This document shows, in pieces, positions 6,560-6,627 of a stretch of 6,627 nucleotides of DNA. Source of the stretch: an uncultured Bacteroides sp. (lineage in GTDB: Bacteria > Bacteroidota > Bacteroidia > Bacteroidales > UBA11471). The stretch is taken from assembly GCA_905210875.1 (NCBI GenBank), contig CAJLYN010000124.1, positions 1-6,627 on the forward strand, read 5' to 3'. Position numbers and translations under genes: made by a program. Within the stretch, counting starts at the first letter, position 1. Each line of letters opens with the position of its first letter. The notes under the pieces were generated by a model. The model ran no database searches. It had not been told where the DNA came from and worked only from the letters and a program-made list of their open reading frames with translations.

Positions 6560-6584
6560 CTTTTTGTAATTCTCTTATTTATAG

Positions 6585-6627
6585 ATGGAAAGATATAGAA
6601 TCGGGTTAGATATAGGCTCTACTACCG
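6585..6627 (+). CDS. ASKHA-type ATPase N-terminus, probably 2-hydroxyglutaryl-CoA dehydratase activator-like (partial)
   Basis: Only the first 14 codons are present: MERYRIGLDIGSTT. The GLDIGSTT segment is the phosphate-1 loop that opens the ASKHA ATPase fold. A very short lead-in before it is typical of the BcrA/BadF/HgdC activator family, whose members use ATP hydrolysis and a [4Fe-4S] cluster to drive electrons into 2-hydroxyacyl-CoA dehydratases. Bacteroidales often carry a large fused version of about 1,400 residues. Sugar kinases share the loop, so the family call is tentative. The ATG at 6585 is chosen because the motif follows directly and a promoter element lies about 45 bases upstream. 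The gene continues past the window. Confidence 0.6.
   Translation, partial: MERYRIGLDIGSTT

Overview
The window looks like a chromosomal segment of a gut-type Bacteroidales bacterium. The evidence is a FeoA-FeoB fusion followed by a FeoB-associated Cys-rich protein, promoters of the Bacteroidetes type (TTTG about 20 bases before TAnnTTTG), start codons without clear Shine-Dalgarno sequences, and AT-rich spacers around coding DNA of about 50-60% GC. The genus cannot be fixed from sequence alone; a Barnesiella- or Parabacteroides-like organism is a guess.

Layout. At the left edge a minus-strand reading frame begins at 723 as a secreted GH28 polygalacturonase and runs without a stop to base 1. 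Its last ~35 codons are not GH28: they read as the conserved core of phosphopentomutase (DeoB). The switch lies inside a short stretch (about 103-123) that suits both families, and codon use changes there. The simplest explanation is a chimeric assembly joint. A 522-bp gene-free spacer follows, holding the GH28 promoter, a tandem TTTAGAA repeat and a 23-bp palindrome. Next on the plus strand is a ferrous-iron uptake operon: feoAB fusion (1246-3636) plus a 64-residue Cys-rich membrane protein (3638-3832). Directly after it comes a tRNA-Cys gene (3885-3958) with its own well-matched promoter and a 32-bp palindromic terminator. A Bcr/CflA-type drug efflux transporter (4158-5327) lies on the minus strand and diverges from a patatin-like phospholipase (5485-6378, plus strand). 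At the right edge a promoter and leader hairpin precede the first 14 codons of an ASKHA-type ATPase, probably a 2-hydroxyglutaryl-CoA dehydratase activator-like protein.

Functionally, only the feo genes form a clear unit: FeoA domain, GTPase-gated Fe(II) channel and accessory Cys-rich protein. The other genes look like independent transcription units. I see no mobile element, CRISPR array, phage gene or defence system. The most notable item is the GH28/DeoB joint, which matters for the reliability of the left edge more than for biology.
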